Source of the DNA: Gordonia gummivorans
GTDB lineage: Bacteria; Actinomycetota; Actinomycetes; Mycobacteriales; Mycobacteriaceae
Length of the DNA stretch: 64,000 bases
Direction of reading: 5' to 3'
Assembly: GCF_022513585.1 (NCBI RefSeq)
Contig: NZ_JAKWBF010000007.1
Coordinates: 120,149 to 184,148, forward strand
The position numbers and the translations under genes were made by a program. The stretch's first letter is position 1. Every line of letters starts with the position of its first letter. The notes under the pieces were generated by a model. That model had not been told where the DNA came from, did no database searches, and worked only from the letters and a program-made list of their open reading frames with translations. Positions 8,471 through 18,359 of the stretch are shown here, one piece after another.

Positions 8471-8486
8471 TCGAACATCAGTTCAT
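8471..8486. promoter_or_regulatory. LexA-binding SOS box 2
   Basis: TCGAACATCAGTTCAT matches TCGAAC-N4-GTTCGA at 10 of 12 defined positions, with a perfect left half-site. It is nearer the LysM gene (99 bases upstream of its ATG), 37 bases from box 1. Paired boxes in the lexA/divS interval are typical of this order. Confidence 0.75.
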
Positions 8487-8584
8487 CGAACACGTGATCG
8501 AGGCCGTCGAACGTCCTCGACAGCGCGTTCGCCGAACTGCCCGAGTACCCGGCACAACCGCCACGAGCACCCCCGGAGGCCAGC

Positions 8585-9136
8585 ATGACCAGCGCGACAC
8601 TCACCCGTTCGGGCCGGGCCCGCACCAGCGTGGACTCGACCATTGTCACCAGTCGTACGGCGGCCGGCACGCCGCTGCGGACACAGCCCGCGCCGCGCCG
8701 CATCACGCGGCCGACCGGCCGGCCGATCGGGCAGACCAGCCCCGCAGGTCGCGCCGACGCGCCGATGCCGGGGGTCGCGCCGACCTCGACGCGGTGCGGC
8801 GAGGCGGTGGGGCGTCGCGGGTCCAAACGGCCCGCATCCGCCGTGTATGCGCGTCGGCGTGCCACCGCGCTCGGGGTGCTCGCCGGTCTCGCGCTCGCGG
8901 TGTCGGTGTGGGTGATCGGCATCGTCGGCAACAACTACGCCGAGTCGCAGACCCCGTCGCCGACGAGTACCCAGGTGACGCACGTGCGGGCGGGTGACTC
9001 GCTGAGCACCATTGCGGCGCGGGTGGCGCCGGACGTTCCGCGCCAAGTGGTCATCGACGAGATTCTGGAGCTGAATGACCTGGAGTCCAGCGGACTTCGG
9101 GTCGGGCAGCCACTGCTGACACCCGCGTACCGCTGA
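8585..9136 (+). CDS. SOS-induced LysM membrane protein, ChiZ/DivS-like cell-division inhibitor
   Basis: 183 residues: a long basic, Pro/Arg-rich cytoplasmic N-terminus (1-90), one membrane helix at about 93-114 ([20 protein letters not shown]) and an extracytoplasmic LysM peptidoglycan-binding domain at about 131-179 ([17 protein letters not shown]...[17 protein letters not shown]). Position between lexA and nrdR, orientation and architecture match M. tuberculosis Rv2719c (ChiZ) and C. glutamicum DivS, which are induced by DNA damage and delay division. Two SOS boxes upstream support LexA control. Known homologues vary in sequence outside LysM, so function is inferred from architecture and context. 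Confidence 0.85.
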   Translation: MTSATLTRSGRARTSVDSTIVTSRTAAGTPLRTQPAPRRITRPTGRPIGQTSPAGRADAPMPGVAPTSTRCGEAVGRRGSKRPASAVYARRRATALGVLAGLALAVSVWVIGIVGNNYAESQTPSPTSTQVTHVRAGDSLSTIAARVAPDVPRQVVIDEILELNDLESSGLRVGQPLLTPAYR

Positions 9137-9236
9137 TCGGCGGGCGGTATCCTCGATGTCACAGGGACCGGTCGGGAACCGACCCGGCGTACGACTCGCA
9201 TGTGCCGCCGTGTCCCGCGACAGGCGTGAGGATCAC

Positions 9237-9737
9237 ATGCGCTGCCCCTTCTGCAAGAACGAGGACACCAAGGTCATCGACTCGCGTGTCGCCGACGAGG
9301 GGCAGGCCATCCGGCGGCGTCGGGCGTGCGTTGAGTGCGGCCGCCGCTTCTCCACGGTGGAGAGCGCGGTGCTCGCCGTGGTGAAACGCAACGGCGTGAC
9401 CGAACCGTTCAGTCGGGAAAAGGTGATGCGCGGGGTCCGTCGCGCATGTCAGGGGCGCGAGGTCGGCGACGACGACCTCGCACAGTTGGCGCAACAGGTG
9501 GAAGACGCCGTCCGCGCCAGCGGTTCGGCCGAGATCCCGAGCAACGAGGTCGGTCTCGCGATCCTCGGACCGCTGCGCAACCTCGACGAGGTGGCCTACC
9601 TGCGCTTCGCCTCGGTGTACCGGTCGTTCGATTCGCTCGACGACTTCCAGCGTGAGATCGACGACCTCCAAGGCCGTTCGGTCGCAACGAATGGCGCCGA
9701 TACCAAGGTGTCAGCCGAGTCTGTCCAGGGTTCGTAG
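9237..9737 (+). CDS. nrdR: Transcriptional repressor NrdR
   Basis: Represses ribonucleotide reductase genes in response to dATP/ATP. 166 residues from ATG 9237; the longer open frame upstream is not family-like. The N-terminal zinc ribbon has C3, C6, C31 and C34 (MRCPFC...ACVECGRRF), and the ATP-cone domain spans about 46-136 ([19 protein letters not shown] and so on). The last 27 bp overlap the 3' end of the convergent hrpA. Position after the LysM gene follows mycobacterial order. Confidence 0.96.
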   Translation: MRCPFCKNEDTKVIDSRVADEGQAIRRRRACVECGRRFSTVESAVLAVVKRNGVTEPFSREKVMRGVRRACQGREVGDDDLAQLAQQVEDAVRASGSAEIPSNEVGLAILGPLRNLDEVAYLRFASVYRSFDSLDDFQREIDDLQGRSVATNGADTKVSAESVQGS

Positions 9738-12700
9738 CGCCCTTTTCTCGGATACGGGGTACGCGGTTCCGATGCGCTGGGCGAACACACCCACCCGCAG
9801 TTCCTCGACGAGCCAGTGGGCTTCTTCGTTGACCGCGTCCCGCCTGGCCGCCGACACCTGCGCGAGACGCTGATTCCAGCGTTGGGTCACGCGGTCGATG
9901 ACCGCGACGCCTTCCTGGTCGCGTGCCGCCGATGCGGGCAGCGCTGCCAACCTGGTCTGTGCGGCGAGAAGGTAGCGCGGCAACTCGGACAGGTGAGTAC
10001 GCCCGGTGACGCGGACGAATCCGTCGAACACCAGGTCGTCGATCTGTTCGGCGACGTCGTCGGCTGCCACCGAACCCGCGTGTTGGTCGATCAGCGTGCG
10101 CACCGGGGCGAGGGCCCGAAGGGTCGCCACGGCGAGAGCGAAGTACTCGGGTGCGGCGGCCAGGGCTGCCGGCTGTATCCGCGCGCGCACGGTCTCGAAC
10201 TCGGCGGGAGTGCGGACGGCGGCAACGGCGGCGGACGCATCAGCCATCTGGTCGCGGATCGCGCGTCGCGTGCAGTCGGCGGTGAGGTCCTCGATCCTGC
10301 GGTAGGGGCTCTGGCTCAAGGCGAGTCTGTCGGCCCCGGCCAGAGAGCCGACGACCTTCTTCGACAGCGGCGGGATGGCGATGTCGAGCAGGGCCGCGAC
10401 GCCTTCGAAAACGAGCCGATCACGCTCCTGCGGGGACGTCGCGTCGGTACGGACGACGGCACGCGAGGCGCCGGTCGCGTCGGTCACCGCCGTGATCGCG
10501 GGGTAGCGGGTCAGTTCTTGACCGGCGATCTTCACCTGCGAGCTGTGTGGGAGCGAACCGATCCCGTCGGCCGTCCACGCGGTGAACTCGCGCCGGACGA
10601 TCGGCTCCGGGGTGGTGCTCCGACGATGTCGGCGTTGGAGATCGGTGAGCGAGTCGTCGGTGTCGACGATGGCGCCCGTCGCATCGGCGAGCGCAAAATG
10701 CACGCGCAGGTGTGCCGGTAGCCGGTCGGGGACGAAATCGTCGGCGGCCACCGTGGTTCCGACGATGGTGGTCAGCTCCCGGGCCAGTCCGGACACGATC
10801 GGTTCGGACCGTGGTTTCAGTTGGGACAGAGCGAGTTCGGCGAACCGCCCGGCGGGCGACATCGTCTTGCGCAGATGCTTGGGCAGCGTCTTGACCAGCG
10901 CGGTGGCCAATTCCGATCGCAGGCCCGGCACCGTCCAGTCGAAGCCCGCGGACCGGATGTGGCCCAGCAGTGCTTCCGGAATGACCACGGTCACGCCGTC
11001 ATCCGTGGCCGCCGGATCGAACCGGTACCGCAATTCGAGTCGTGCGTCGCCCTGTTGCCATGCGCCGGGAAAGTCCGCGTCGGCGACCGAGGTGTCGGCG
11101 CCGACGTCGGCGGCAGTGAGATCGAGCAGATCCGGCCGATCGCGGCGTGCGCGCTTCCACCAGGTGTCGAAGTGGCGGGCCGAGGTGACCTCGGCTCCGA
11201 TGCGCTGATCGTAGAAATCGTAGAGTTGATCCTCGGTGATGACGAGATCGCGTCGGCGGACTCGGTGTTCGACGTCGGCGGCCGCCTCGAGCAGTTCGCG
11301 GTTGCGGTGGAAGAAGGAGTGATCGGTGCGCCAGTCGCCCTCGACCAGCGCGTGGCGGATGAACAACTCGCGGGACGTGACCGGATCGATCGGCCCGTAC
11401 ACGACCCGTCGTCGAGCAACCAGGGTGACGCCGTAGAGCGTGACCCGGTCGTAGGCCATCGCCGCGCCCCGTTTTGCCGACCAATGCGGCTCGCTGTAGG
11501 TGTGCTTGACCAGGCTGCCGGCGACCCGTTCCACCCACAGCGGGTCGATCCCGGCCACGGTGTGCGCGAAAAGCCGTGAGGTCTCCAGGATTTCGGCGGC
11601 CATGAGGAAGGCGGGCGGTTTCCGCGCAAGGGCCGAACCCGGGAAGATCATCAGCGTGGTGCCGCGGGCTCCCGTGTATTCGCGGCCCTCGGAATTGCGC
11701 ACAGCGATGTTGCTGAGCAGTCCGGACAGGACCGCTCGGTGGATGGCGTCCGCGTCGGGTTCGGTCGGCGTGGTCGGCCAGTCGAGTTCGCCGACGATCT
11801 CGCGCAGTTGACGGGTCAGATCGCGCCATTCGCGGATGCGTAGATAGTGGAGGTACTCGCGTTCGCACATCCTGCGAAACTTGTTGCCGGACAGCTCATT
11901 CCGCTTCTCCTGGAGATAGCGCCACAGCTCCAGGTAGGCCAGGAAATCCGAATTGGGCACCGCGAAGCGGCGATGTGCGGTGTCGGCGGCCTCGCGGTGA
12001 TCGGCGGGCCGTTCACGAACGTCGGGCAGCGACAGGGCGGCCGCCAGGACGACGAGGTGGTCGAGACATCCGAGTTCGTGTCCCGCGATCAGCATTCGGG
12101 CGATGCGCGGGTCGACCGGGAGCCGCGCCATCGAGCGGCCGACCGAGGTGAGTCGCGGGGGCCCGCCTGCCTTGTCGGACTGTTCGATCGCCCCGAGTTC
12201 GGTGAGCACGGCCATACCGTCGCGGATCGCGCGATCGTCGGGCGGCTGCACGAACGGGAAGTCGGCGATGGAGCCAAGGCGCAGCGACGTCATCTGCAGG
12301 ATGACCGCGGCGAGGTTGGTCCGCAAGATCTCGGGATCGGTGAAGGCCGGTCGTGCGTCGAAGTCGTCCTCGCTGTAGAGGCGGATGCAGATGCCGGGCG
12401 CGACACGACCGCAGCGTCCGGCACGTTGACGGGCGCTGGCCTGTGAGATCGCTTCGACGGGAAGGCGACTGACCTTGGTGCGGGTCGAGTATCGGCTGAT
12501 GCGTGCGGTGCCGGAGTCCACGACGTAGCGGATGCCGGGGACGGTGACGGAGGTCTCGGCGACGTTGGTGGCCAAGACGATGCGACGTCCGTCCGAGGGT
12601 GCGAACACCCGCTGTTGATCGGCGACCGACAGCCGCGCATACAGCGGGACGATCTCTGCACCCGCAGAAGCTCTGCGCCGCAGAGCATCCGACGCGTCGC

Positions 12701-13646
12701 GGATATCACGCTCGGTGGGCAGGAAGACCAGCACGTCGCCACGGCCGGCCGACCACAGCTCGTCGATCGCGGCATCGATGCCCTGGAACAGGTCGAGGTC
12801 GGCGTGCTCGCCTCCACCGCCCTCGTCGCCGCTGTCGGGTCGTTCACGCAGGGTGAGTGGGCGGTAGCGCACGTCGACCGGGTAGGTGCGCCCCGACACC
12901 TCGATCACCGGCACCGGAGCGTCGGCCGTGGTGAAATGCCGTGCGAACCGATCGGGTTCGATGGTGGCCGAGGTGATGATCACCTTGAGGTCTGGGCGGC
13001 GCGGGAGCAGCCGGAGCAGGTATCCGAGAATGAAGTCGATGTTGAGGCTGCGTTCATGCGCCTCGTCGACGATCAGCGTGTCATAGCGGCGCAACAGCGG
13101 ATCGGCCGCGATCTCGCGCAGCAGAATCCCGTCGGTCATCACCCGTACCAGGGTGTCGGCGCCCGATCTGTCGGTGAATCGCACGGAGTACCCGACCGCG
13201 TCGCCGAGTTTGGTGTTGGTTTCGTCGGCGATGCGCCGGGCGACCGAGCTCGCCGCAATGCGGCGTGGCTGGGTATGCCCGATCATGCCGCGCACACCGC
13301 GTCCGAGTTCCAGGCAGATCTTCGGGAGCTGCGTGGTCTTACCCGAACCGGTCTCGCCGGCGATCACCACGACCTGATGTGCGTCGATCGCGTCCCGGAT
13401 CTCGTCGCGGGCGGCCGATATGGGCAGTTCGGGTGGGAAGTGGAGGTCGGGCACGGATGCTCGTCGGGCGTCGATTCGACGACGTGCGGCCTGCACCGCA
13501 CCGAGGAGCTGCTGCCAGGCGTCGGACGTGGGTGCCGACCCGAGTTTGTCGGCGCGCCGACGCAGCCGATGACCGTCGACGACGGTCAGTTCGCGCAGCG
13601 CGGTGCGCAGGGCCGCGCGATCGGCGTCGGTTGGGGTCGCGGTCAT
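9711..13646 (-). CDS. hrpA: ATP-dependent RNA helicase HrpA (DEAH box)
   Basis: Large DEAH/RHA RNA helicase; in E. coli HrpA acts in mRNA processing and in resolving stalled ribosomes. 1311 residues from ATG 13644-13646, close to E. coli HrpA (1300). Walker A is [11 protein letters not shown] at about 97-106, the DEAH box VDEAHERS at 193-200, motif III SATI, and motif VI is in [14 protein letters not shown]. After the helicase core come the winged helix/ratchet and OB-fold regions and the long HrpA-specific C-terminal DUF3418 region, ending LRTLDRLG. The ORF could start 25 codons earlier, but that extension is low-complexity and reaches into the divergent promoter. Its stop lies inside nrdR (tail-to-tail overlap). 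Confidence 0.95.
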   Translation of the reverse strand: MTATPTDADRAALRTALRELTVVDGHRLRRRADKLGSAPTSDAWQQLLGAVQAARRRIDARRASVPDLHFPPELPISAARDEIRDAIDAHQVVVIAGETGSGKTTQLPKICLELGRGVRGMIGHTQPRRIAASSVARRIADETNTKLGDAVGYSVRFTDRSGADTLVRVMTDGILLREIAADPLLRRYDTLIVDEAHERSLNIDFILGYLLRLLPRRPDLKVIITSATIEPDRFARHFTTADAPVPVIEVSGRTYPVDVRYRPLTLRERPDSGDEGGGGEHADLDLFQGIDAAIDELWSAGRGDVLVFLPTERDIRDASDALRRRASAGAEIVPLYARLSVADQQRVFAPSDGRRIVLATNVAETSVTVPGIRYVVDSGTARISRYSTRTKVSRLPVEAISQASARQRAGRCGRVAPGICIRLYSEDDFDARPAFTDPEILRTNLAAVILQMTSLRLGSIADFPFVQPPDDRAIRDGMAVLTELGAIEQSDKAGGPPRLTSVGRSMARLPVDPRIARMLIAGHELGCLDHLVVLAAALSLPDVRERPADHREAADTAHRRFAVPNSDFLAYLELWRYLQEKRNELSGNKFRRMCEREYLHYLRIREWRDLTRQLREIVGELDWPTTPTEPDADAIHRAVLSGLLSNIAVRNSEGREYTGARGTTLMIFPGSALARKPPAFLMAAEILETSRLFAHTVAGIDPLWVERVAGSLVKHTYSEPHWSAKRGAAMAYDRVTLYGVTLVARRRVVYGPIDPVTSRELFIRHALVEGDWRTDHSFFHRNRELLEAAADVEHRVRRRDLVITEDQLYDFYDQRIGAEVTSARHFDTWWKRARRDRPDLLDLTAADVGADTSVADADFPGAWQQGDARLELRYRFDPAATDDGVTVVIPEALLGHIRSAGFDWTVPGLRSELATALVKTLPKHLRKTMSPAGRFAELALSQLKPRSEPIVSGLARELTTIVGTTVAADDFVPDRLPAHLRVHFALADATGAIVDTDDSLTDLQRRHRRSTTPEPIVRREFTAWTADGIGSLPHSSQVKIAGQELTRYPAITAVTDATGASRAVVRTDATSPQERDRLVFEGVAALLDIAIPPLSKKVVGSLAGADRLALSQSPYRRIEDLTADCTRRAIRDQMADASAAVAAVRTPAEFETVRARIQPAALAAAPEYFALAVATLRALAPVRTLIDQHAGSVAADDVAEQIDDLVFDGFVRVTGRTHLSELPRYLLAAQTRLAALPASAARDQEGVAVIDRVTQRWNQRLAQVSAARRDAVNEEAHWLVEELRVGVFAQRIGTAYPVSEKRALRTLDRLG

Positions 13647-13738
13647 GGTCTGTCCAGAATAGTGAGCGCGGTGCAGGCCGTTGCCCGTCGGTGGGCGTTG
13701 TGGTCCCGCCGTGCCGGGCATCCGGCATGATTGGCGGC

Positions 13739-14968
13739 ATGGCTGATGCGTTGTGGCATGGATTCGCCGACATGGGTGCGGTGAGGGCGAGCGGTCCGTT
13801 CGTTGTGGTGCGTGGCGAGGGCACCCGGATCTGGGACCGCGAGGGGAACAGGTATCTCGACGCGACAGCGGGACTGTGGTTCACCAACGTCGGTCACGGG
13901 CGCGCAGAGATCGGCGCGGCGGTGGCGGATCAGCTTTCCACGCTCGCGCACTACTCGGGATTCGGCGATTTCACGTCGGATGTGACGCTGGCGCTGGCCG
14001 AACGTCTCGCCGCGATCGCGCCGGTCGCGGGCAGCAAGATCTTCTTCACCTCGGGTGGCAGCGACTCGGTGGACAGCGCCGCCAAGCTGGCCCGGCGCTA
14101 CTGGCACGAGCGCGGGCGGCCGGAGAAGGAGATCATTGTCGGCCGGACCAAGGCCTACCACGGAATGCACGTTGCGGGAACGGCACTGGCCGGGATTCCG
14201 GTGAACCGTGAAGGCTACGGCGAGCTGATGCCGGCCGCGGAAACCGTGGAATGGGACAACGCGAAGAGCTTGCTGGGACTCATCGAGCGGCTCGGCGCCG
14301 ATCGGATCGCCGCATTCTTCTGCGAGCCCATCATCGGAGCCGGCGGAATCTATCTCCCGCCCGACGGCTACCTGACCGAGGTGCGTCAGATCTGTCGCGA
14401 CCATGACGTGCTCTTCGTGGCCGACGAGGTGGTCACGGGGTTCGGCCGCATCGGCGGCGACTCCTGGTTCGCATCGTCGCGACTCGGTCTGGAGCCGGAC
14501 ATGATGACCACGGCGAAGGGACTCACCTCCGGTTACGTCCCGATGGGCGCGGTGTTCGTCGCGCCGCATGTCGCCGAACCCTTCTTCGCCGGCGGGGTCT
14601 GGTGGCGCCACGGCTATACCTACGGCGGTCACGCGGGCGCGGCGGCGGCGGCGATGGCGAACCTCGACATCATCGAACGGGAGGGGCTGCTCGCCGAGGC
14701 GGCCCGCCTCGAGACGGATCTCGCCGCGGCGCTGGCTCCGCTCGCCGAACTGGACTCGGTGACCGAGGTGCGGACGGGGCTCGGGGCGGTCTCGGCCGTC
14801 CAACTCGCCGACCCCACACAGGCAATCGGAATGATCTCGAAATTGCGCGAGCACGGAGTGAGCGGGCGCGCCGCCGGGCAGGGCGCGCTCCAGATCTCGC
14901 CCGCGTTCGTGATGACCACCGAAGAGGTCGGCGAACTCGCCGACCGCATGCGTGCCGCACTGAGTTGA
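13739..14968 (+). CDS. Class III pyridoxal-phosphate aminotransferase
   Basis: Omega-type (class III) aminotransferase of 409 residues. The PLP Schiff-base Lys is K260 in MMTTAKGLTSGYVPMGAV; the cofactor-binding Asp is D229 in FVADEVVTGFGR; SGGSDS at 105-110 is the phosphate cup; the N-terminal GLWFTNVGHGR motif is that of beta-alanine/putrescine/4-aminobutyrate:pyruvate-type enzymes. Substrate cannot be told from sequence and no pathway genes are adjacent. The ATG at 13739 is chosen; another in-frame ATG at 13727 adds four residues. Neither has a clear ribosome site. The 3' end is part of a tandem repeat that reproduces the last eight codons, stop included, three more times. Confidence 0.88.
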   Translation: MADALWHGFADMGAVRASGPFVVVRGEGTRIWDREGNRYLDATAGLWFTNVGHGRAEIGAAVADQLSTLAHYSGFGDFTSDVTLALAERLAAIAPVAGSKIFFTSGGSDSVDSAAKLARRYWHERGRPEKEIIVGRTKAYHGMHVAGTALAGIPVNREGYGELMPAAETVEWDNAKSLLGLIERLGADRIAAFFCEPIIGAGGIYLPPDGYLTEVRQICRDHDVLFVADEVVTGFGRIGGDSWFASSRLGLEPDMMTTAKGLTSGYVPMGAVFVAPHVAEPFFAGGVWWRHGYTYGGHAGAAAAAMANLDIIEREGLLAEAARLETDLAAALAPLAELDSVTEVRTGLGAVSAVQLADPTQAIGMISKLREHGVSGRAAGQGALQISPAFVMTTEEVGELADRMRAALS

Positions 14969-15042
14969 CGCATATGCGCGCCGCACTGAGTTGACGCATG
15001 CGTGCCGCACTGAGTTGACGCATGCGTGCCGCACTGGGCTGA
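14945..15042. repeat. 24-bp tandem repeat covering the 3' end of the aminotransferase gene
   Basis: Four units (14945-14968, 14969-14994, 14995-15018, 15019-15042) of the segment that encodes R-M-R-A-A-L-S-stop. Units 1 and 3 are identical, unit 2 has a 2-bp insertion plus one change, and unit 4 differs in its last bases. Unit 1 is the true gene end, so the extra copies are a downstream duplication of the coding terminus. Confidence 0.9.
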
Positions 15043-15050
15043 TCAGGCGA

Positions 15051-15932
15051 TCACAGCGGGGTGAGGCACAGGACGACGTTGTAGCGGAAGTACGACGACG
15101 GACCGATCTGCACCCAGTTTCCGTTGCAGCTGCTGGTGTTGTCGGTGCGCAGGTAGACCCGGTCCGTGGCTGCCGACGACCCGCACGACGTCCGATAGAA
15201 CGCGGTGAGCTGGCTTCCGTTGGCCTCTCGGTGGATGCACGCGCCGACATCGGTGGTGCGGATCTCGTTGGCGATGGTGTTCGACGGGTCCGGCGTGTAC
15301 GCGGGGGGACTCGTCACCCCGGGTTCGGCCGTCGTCGAGTATGTGTAGGTGGTTGACGGGTACGAGTAGGTCGTGCTGGTTTCTGTGGTCTCTGTTGTCT
15401 CGGTGGTGGATTCGGTCGTCGTGCTCGACTTGCCGGCCGCGGTGGTCGACTCCTCGTCGTTGCCGGATCCGATCGCGCCCGTCAGAACGAGTACCAGCGC
15501 GACGACACCGACGACCGTGAACAGGTAGCCGATCACGAGCGCGGCGATCGCGAGCGGACCACCCTTTTGGTGATTGCGTTTGATCTCGGACAGCGAGAAA
15601 TGCCCGAGGACGATGCCCACCGGCGCGACAATGAATGCCGAGATCAGCGCCGCGATCGCCAGACCGTTGGTGCCGCCCTGCGGTTGCGGACCGCCGTACC
15701 CGGGAGGCTGCTGCCCGTAACCCGGATAGCCCGGAGCGACATAGCCGTACGGATCGGGTTGCTGGTACGAGGAGGTTGGCGCGTACGGATCGTCCGGCGG
15801 CTGTGGATTGCCGTACGGTGCCTGATTGGCATACGGGGGCTGATTGCCGTACGGATGCGGTGAACCGCCGGGACCGGTGGGCGGACGCCCTTGATTCCAG
15901 TGCTGATTGCCCGGATCGTTCGGGTAGGTCAC
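15051..15932 (-). CDS. DUF4190-type membrane protein with Pro/Gly/Tyr-rich head and secreted Cys-containing tail
   Basis: 293 residues. Residues 1-88 are Pro/Gly/Tyr/Gln-rich with PYGNQPPYANQAPYGNP-like repeats. Two membrane helices follow (about 90-112 and 125-152) separated by SLSEIKRNHQKGG, the arrangement of DUF4190. A Thr/Ser-rich stretch (about 160-215, including TTTESTTETTETTETST) leads to a C-terminal domain of about 80 residues with four cysteines (DVGACI, RTSCGS, TSSCNG, VVLCLTPL), probably outside the cell and disulfide-bonded. Function unknown. The Pro/Tyr-rich head resembles those of mycobacterial-type membrane scaffold proteins, but this is only compositional. The stop is 8 bp from the last repeat unit of the convergent aminotransferase. 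Confidence 0.75.
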   Translation of the reverse strand: MTYPNDPGNQHWNQGRPPTGPGGSPHPYGNQPPYANQAPYGNPQPPDDPYAPTSSYQQPDPYGYVAPGYPGYGQQPPGYGGPQPQGGTNGLAIAALISAFIVAPVGIVLGHFSLSEIKRNHQKGGPLAIAALVIGYLFTVVGVVALVLVLTGAIGSGNDEESTTAAGKSSTTTESTTETTETTETSTTYSYPSTTYTYSTTAEPGVTSPPAYTPDPSNTIANEIRTTDVGACIHREANGSQLTAFYRTSCGSSAATDRVYLRTDNTSSCNGNWVQIGPSSYFRYNVVLCLTPL

Positions 15933-16058
15933 CAGTACCAGTCCTCTCTGTGCATGCCTGCGCGTCTCACCGTGCCGGCGAGATCACGCTCGCACCGTGG
16001 ATCGTCGCACAGAAATCCTTATCAGTCTGTCATGCGCAACCGCGCATCGGTGTCCGCT

Positions 16059-16136
16059 GCACGGTCGACATCAACGCAACGATGCCCCGGTCTCGTGGAT
16101 TCGAGACCGGGGCCCGCTGTCACTTGTCGACCGTGC
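16059..16136. terminator. Nested hairpin downstream of ahpD
   Basis: An inner perfect 11-bp stem CCCCGGTCTCG (16085-16095) / CGAGACCGGGG (16102-16112) with a 6-base loop sits within an outer perfect 12-bp stem GCACGGTCGACA (16059-16070) / TGTCGACCGTGC (16125-16136). It lies 14 bp past the ahpD stop, so it probably terminates ahpCD; the outer arm could form an alternative structure. Confidence 0.75.
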
Positions 16137-16149
16137 GGTGTGCGGTGAT

Positions 16150-16683
16150 TCAGACGCCGGCGAGGACCTCGGTGGTGGTGAGTGCCTGCGCGACACCGGC
16201 GACGATCGAGGCGACCTTCAGGGATTCCAGGATCGCCTCACGCTCGACACCGGCTTCACGCAGTGTGTTCTCGTGAGCTGCGACGCAGTGGCCGCAGCCA
16301 TTGATCGACGACACGGCGAACGACCACAGTTCGAAAAGGGCCTTGTCGACGCCGGGGTTGCCGATGATGTTCATCCGCAGTCCGGGGCGCAGATCGTCGT
16401 AGCGACCGTCGAGAAATCCGCGGCCACGGTAGAAGACGTTGGTCATGCCCATGATCGACGCTGCGCCGAGGGCCGCGTTGTACGCGTCGGCCGACAGCGT
16501 ATCGGCCGCCTCGTCGGCGATCTCGCTGAGCACCTTGGCATTACGGGTTGCCGCTGCGGTTGACAGCAGGGTGCCCCAGAGCTGTTCCTCGTTCAGCACA
16601 GTGGTGCGGCTGATCGATCCGAGGTTGAGCTTGAGGTCCTTCGCGTACTCGGGCAGGGCTTCCTTGAGATTGTCGATACTCAT
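16150..16683 (-). CDS. ahpD: Alkylhydroperoxidase AhpD
   Basis: Thiol peroxidase that, in mycobacteria, also links AhpC to dihydrolipoamide as reductant. 177 residues from ATG 16681-16683. Catalytic features match M. tuberculosis AhpD at the same positions: Glu118 in FELWSF, Cys130 and Cys133 in the GCGHC motif and His137 in VAAHE. It follows ahpC by 11 bp on the same strand, so the two are co-transcribed. Confidence 0.96.
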   Translation of the reverse strand: MSIDNLKEALPEYAKDLKLNLGSISRTTVLNEEQLWGTLLSTAAATRNAKVLSEIADEAADTLSADAYNAALGAASIMGMTNVFYRGRGFLDGRYDDLRPGLRMNIIGNPGVDKALFELWSFAVSSINGCGHCVAAHENTLREAGVEREAILESLKVASIVAGVAQALTTTEVLAGV

Positions 16684-16694
16684 GTCGTCTCCTG

Positions 16695-17282
16695 TCAGAC
16701 GCCTGCGGCGAGCAGCTCGCCGGCGTTGATGGTGGGATCGCCCTTGCGCCAGTTGCAGGCGCAGAGTTCGTCGGACTGCAGGGCGTCGAGCACGCGCAGC
16801 ACCTCGTCGACGTTGCGGCCCACCGAACCCGCCGTGACCGACACGAACTGGATCTCGTTGTTCGGGTCGACGATGAAGGTGGCCCGGTCGGCGACACCGT
16901 CGGCGTTGAGAACACCTGCTGCGGTGGCGAGTTCGCGCTTGAGGTCGGACAGCATCGGGAACGGCAGCGTCTTGAGATCCTCGTGCTGGGCACGCCACTG
17001 GAAGTGGACGAACTCGTTGTCCACCGATGCGCCGAGTACCTGGGCGTCACGGTCGGCGAACTCGTCGTTCAGCTTTCCGAACGCGGCGATCTCGGTCGGG
17101 CAGACGAAGGTGAAGTCCTTGGGCCAGAAGAAGACGATCCGCCACTTGCCGGGATGATCGTCGCTGGAAACGGTGGTGAAGTAGTCGTCGGGTGCCGAGG
17201 CGTTCACCTTCGAGAGATCGCCCCCGATCACGGCCGTCAGATTGTAGGCCGGAAATTGATCTCCGATTGTGAGCAATGCCAT
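16695..17282 (-). CDS. ahpC: Alkyl hydroperoxide reductase AhpC (peroxiredoxin)
   Basis: Peroxiredoxin that reduces organic peroxides, H2O2 and peroxynitrite. 195 residues from the ATG at 17280-17282, which has AGGAGGAGC upstream; the longer frame is not family-like. The peroxidatic Cys is C61 (FTFVCPTE) and there are two further cysteines, C174 and C176 (LCACNW), the three-cysteine arrangement known from M. tuberculosis AhpC. First gene of ahpCD, divergent from oxyR, 135 bp apart. Confidence 0.97.
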   Translation of the reverse strand: MALLTIGDQFPAYNLTAVIGGDLSKVNASAPDDYFTTVSSDDHPGKWRIVFFWPKDFTFVCPTEIAAFGKLNDEFADRDAQVLGASVDNEFVHFQWRAQHEDLKTLPFPMLSDLKRELATAAGVLNADGVADRATFIVDPNNEIQFVSVTAGSVGRNVDEVLRVLDALQSDELCACNWRKGDPTINAGELLAAGV

Positions 17283-17417
17283 GGTCTTTCGCTCCTCCTG
17301 TGTCGTGGCGCACATGCTCGGCCCCACGAGCGAAGTTGTTACGTGTTACTGACGAGTACCATCGTGCCGGAATTTCAGTGAAAGTGAAACGTGATGAGTA
17401 GCACTAGACTAATAGGT

Positions 17418-18359
17418 ATGACCGATCGAACTTATCAGCCGTCAGTGGCCGGGCTGCGAGCGTTTGTGGCTTTGGCCCGGCGCCGCCACTTCGGCGCGGC
17501 CGCAGGCGATCTGGGTGTGAGCCAGCCCTCACTGTCGCAGGCGCTGGCTGCATTGGAGACCGGTCTCGGGGTCACTCTGATCGAGCGGACCACGCGGCGA
17601 GTGTTCGTCACCACCGAGGGGGAGCGACTCCTTCCGAAAGCGATCGCGGTGATCGAATCCGTCGACGACTTCTTGGTCGAGGTGTCCGGCGTCGGCGAAA
17701 CGCTCAGCGGCACTGTGCGACTCGGATTCATCCCGACCGTTGCGCCCTACGTGTTGCCGACCGTTCTCCGGGGGTTGGCACAGCAGCGACCCGAACTGAC
17801 CCTTCGCGTCGTCGAAGACCAGACGGCACGACTGGTGGATCAGCTACGCGAGGGCAGCCTTGACGCGGCGGTTCTCGCGCTGCCCGCCGAGATCCCCGGA
17901 ATGGCCGAGATTCCGATGTACCACGAGGATTTCGTCCTCGCGCTGCCGGCCGACCACGCACTCGCAGGCCGTAAGCGGGTGGATCCGGCCGCGCTCGCCG
18001 ACCTGCCCTTGTTGCTGCTCGACGAAGGTCACTGTCTGCGCGATCAAGCCTTGGAGGTGTGCCGGATCGCCGGCGTGCGGCCCGATCTCGGGCACACGCG
18101 GGCCGCCTCCCTCGCAACGGCGGTGCATTGCGTCACCGGCGGTCTCGGTGTGACCTTGATACCGCAGACGGCGGTGGCCTCGGAGACGGCCGGGGGCGGT
18201 CTGGCCACCGCCACGTTTGCCTCGCCGCGGCCGGGACGGCGCATCGGCCTCGTCTTCCGCCGATCGGCCCACCGGGAGGACGCTTACCGCGAACTCGCCG
18301 GCATCATCGCCGACGTCGTGTCAGCCGCTGGTGCTGTCCGCAGGGAGTTCGCCGGCTGA
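17418..18359 (+). CDS. oxyR: Hydrogen-peroxide sensing regulator OxyR (LysR family)
   Basis: LysR-type regulator of 313 residues from ATG 17418. N-terminal helix-turn-helix [21 protein letters not shown], then the inducer domain. The redox pair is present: C206 and C215 in [12 protein letters not shown], the same 9-residue spacing as C199/C208 of E. coli OxyR. This argues for true OxyR rather than a generic LysR protein. Adjacent and divergent to ahpCD, its usual target. Unlike in M. tuberculosis, where oxyR is broken, the gene is intact. The 3' end overlaps the convergent helicase gene by 39 bp. Confidence 0.93.
   Translation: MTDRTYQPSVAGLRAFVALARRRHFGAAAGDLGVSQPSLSQALAALETGLGVTLIERTTRRVFVTTEGERLLPKAIAVIESVDDFLVEVSGVGETLSGTVRLGFIPTVAPYVLPTVLRGLAQQRPELTLRVVEDQTARLVDQLREGSLDAAVLALPAEIPGMAEIPMYHEDFVLALPADHALAGRKRVDPAALADLPLLLLDEGHCLRDQALEVCRIAGVRPDLGHTRAASLATAVHCVTGGLGVTLIPQTAVASETAGGGLATATFASPRPGRRIGLVFRRSAHREDAYRELAGIIADVVSAAGAVRREFAG

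Noticed and set aside
13265..13738. N-terminal extension of the class III aminotransferase (to 567 residues)
   Set aside because: The extension is antisense to hrpA and low-complexity; family alignment begins at MADALWHGF.
15776..15900. DNA repeats in the Pro/Tyr-rich head of the DUF4190 protein as a tandem-repeat locus
   Set aside because: The periodicity is in the peptide (PYGNQ/PYANQ) and the DNA units differ too much to be called a tandem DNA repeat.
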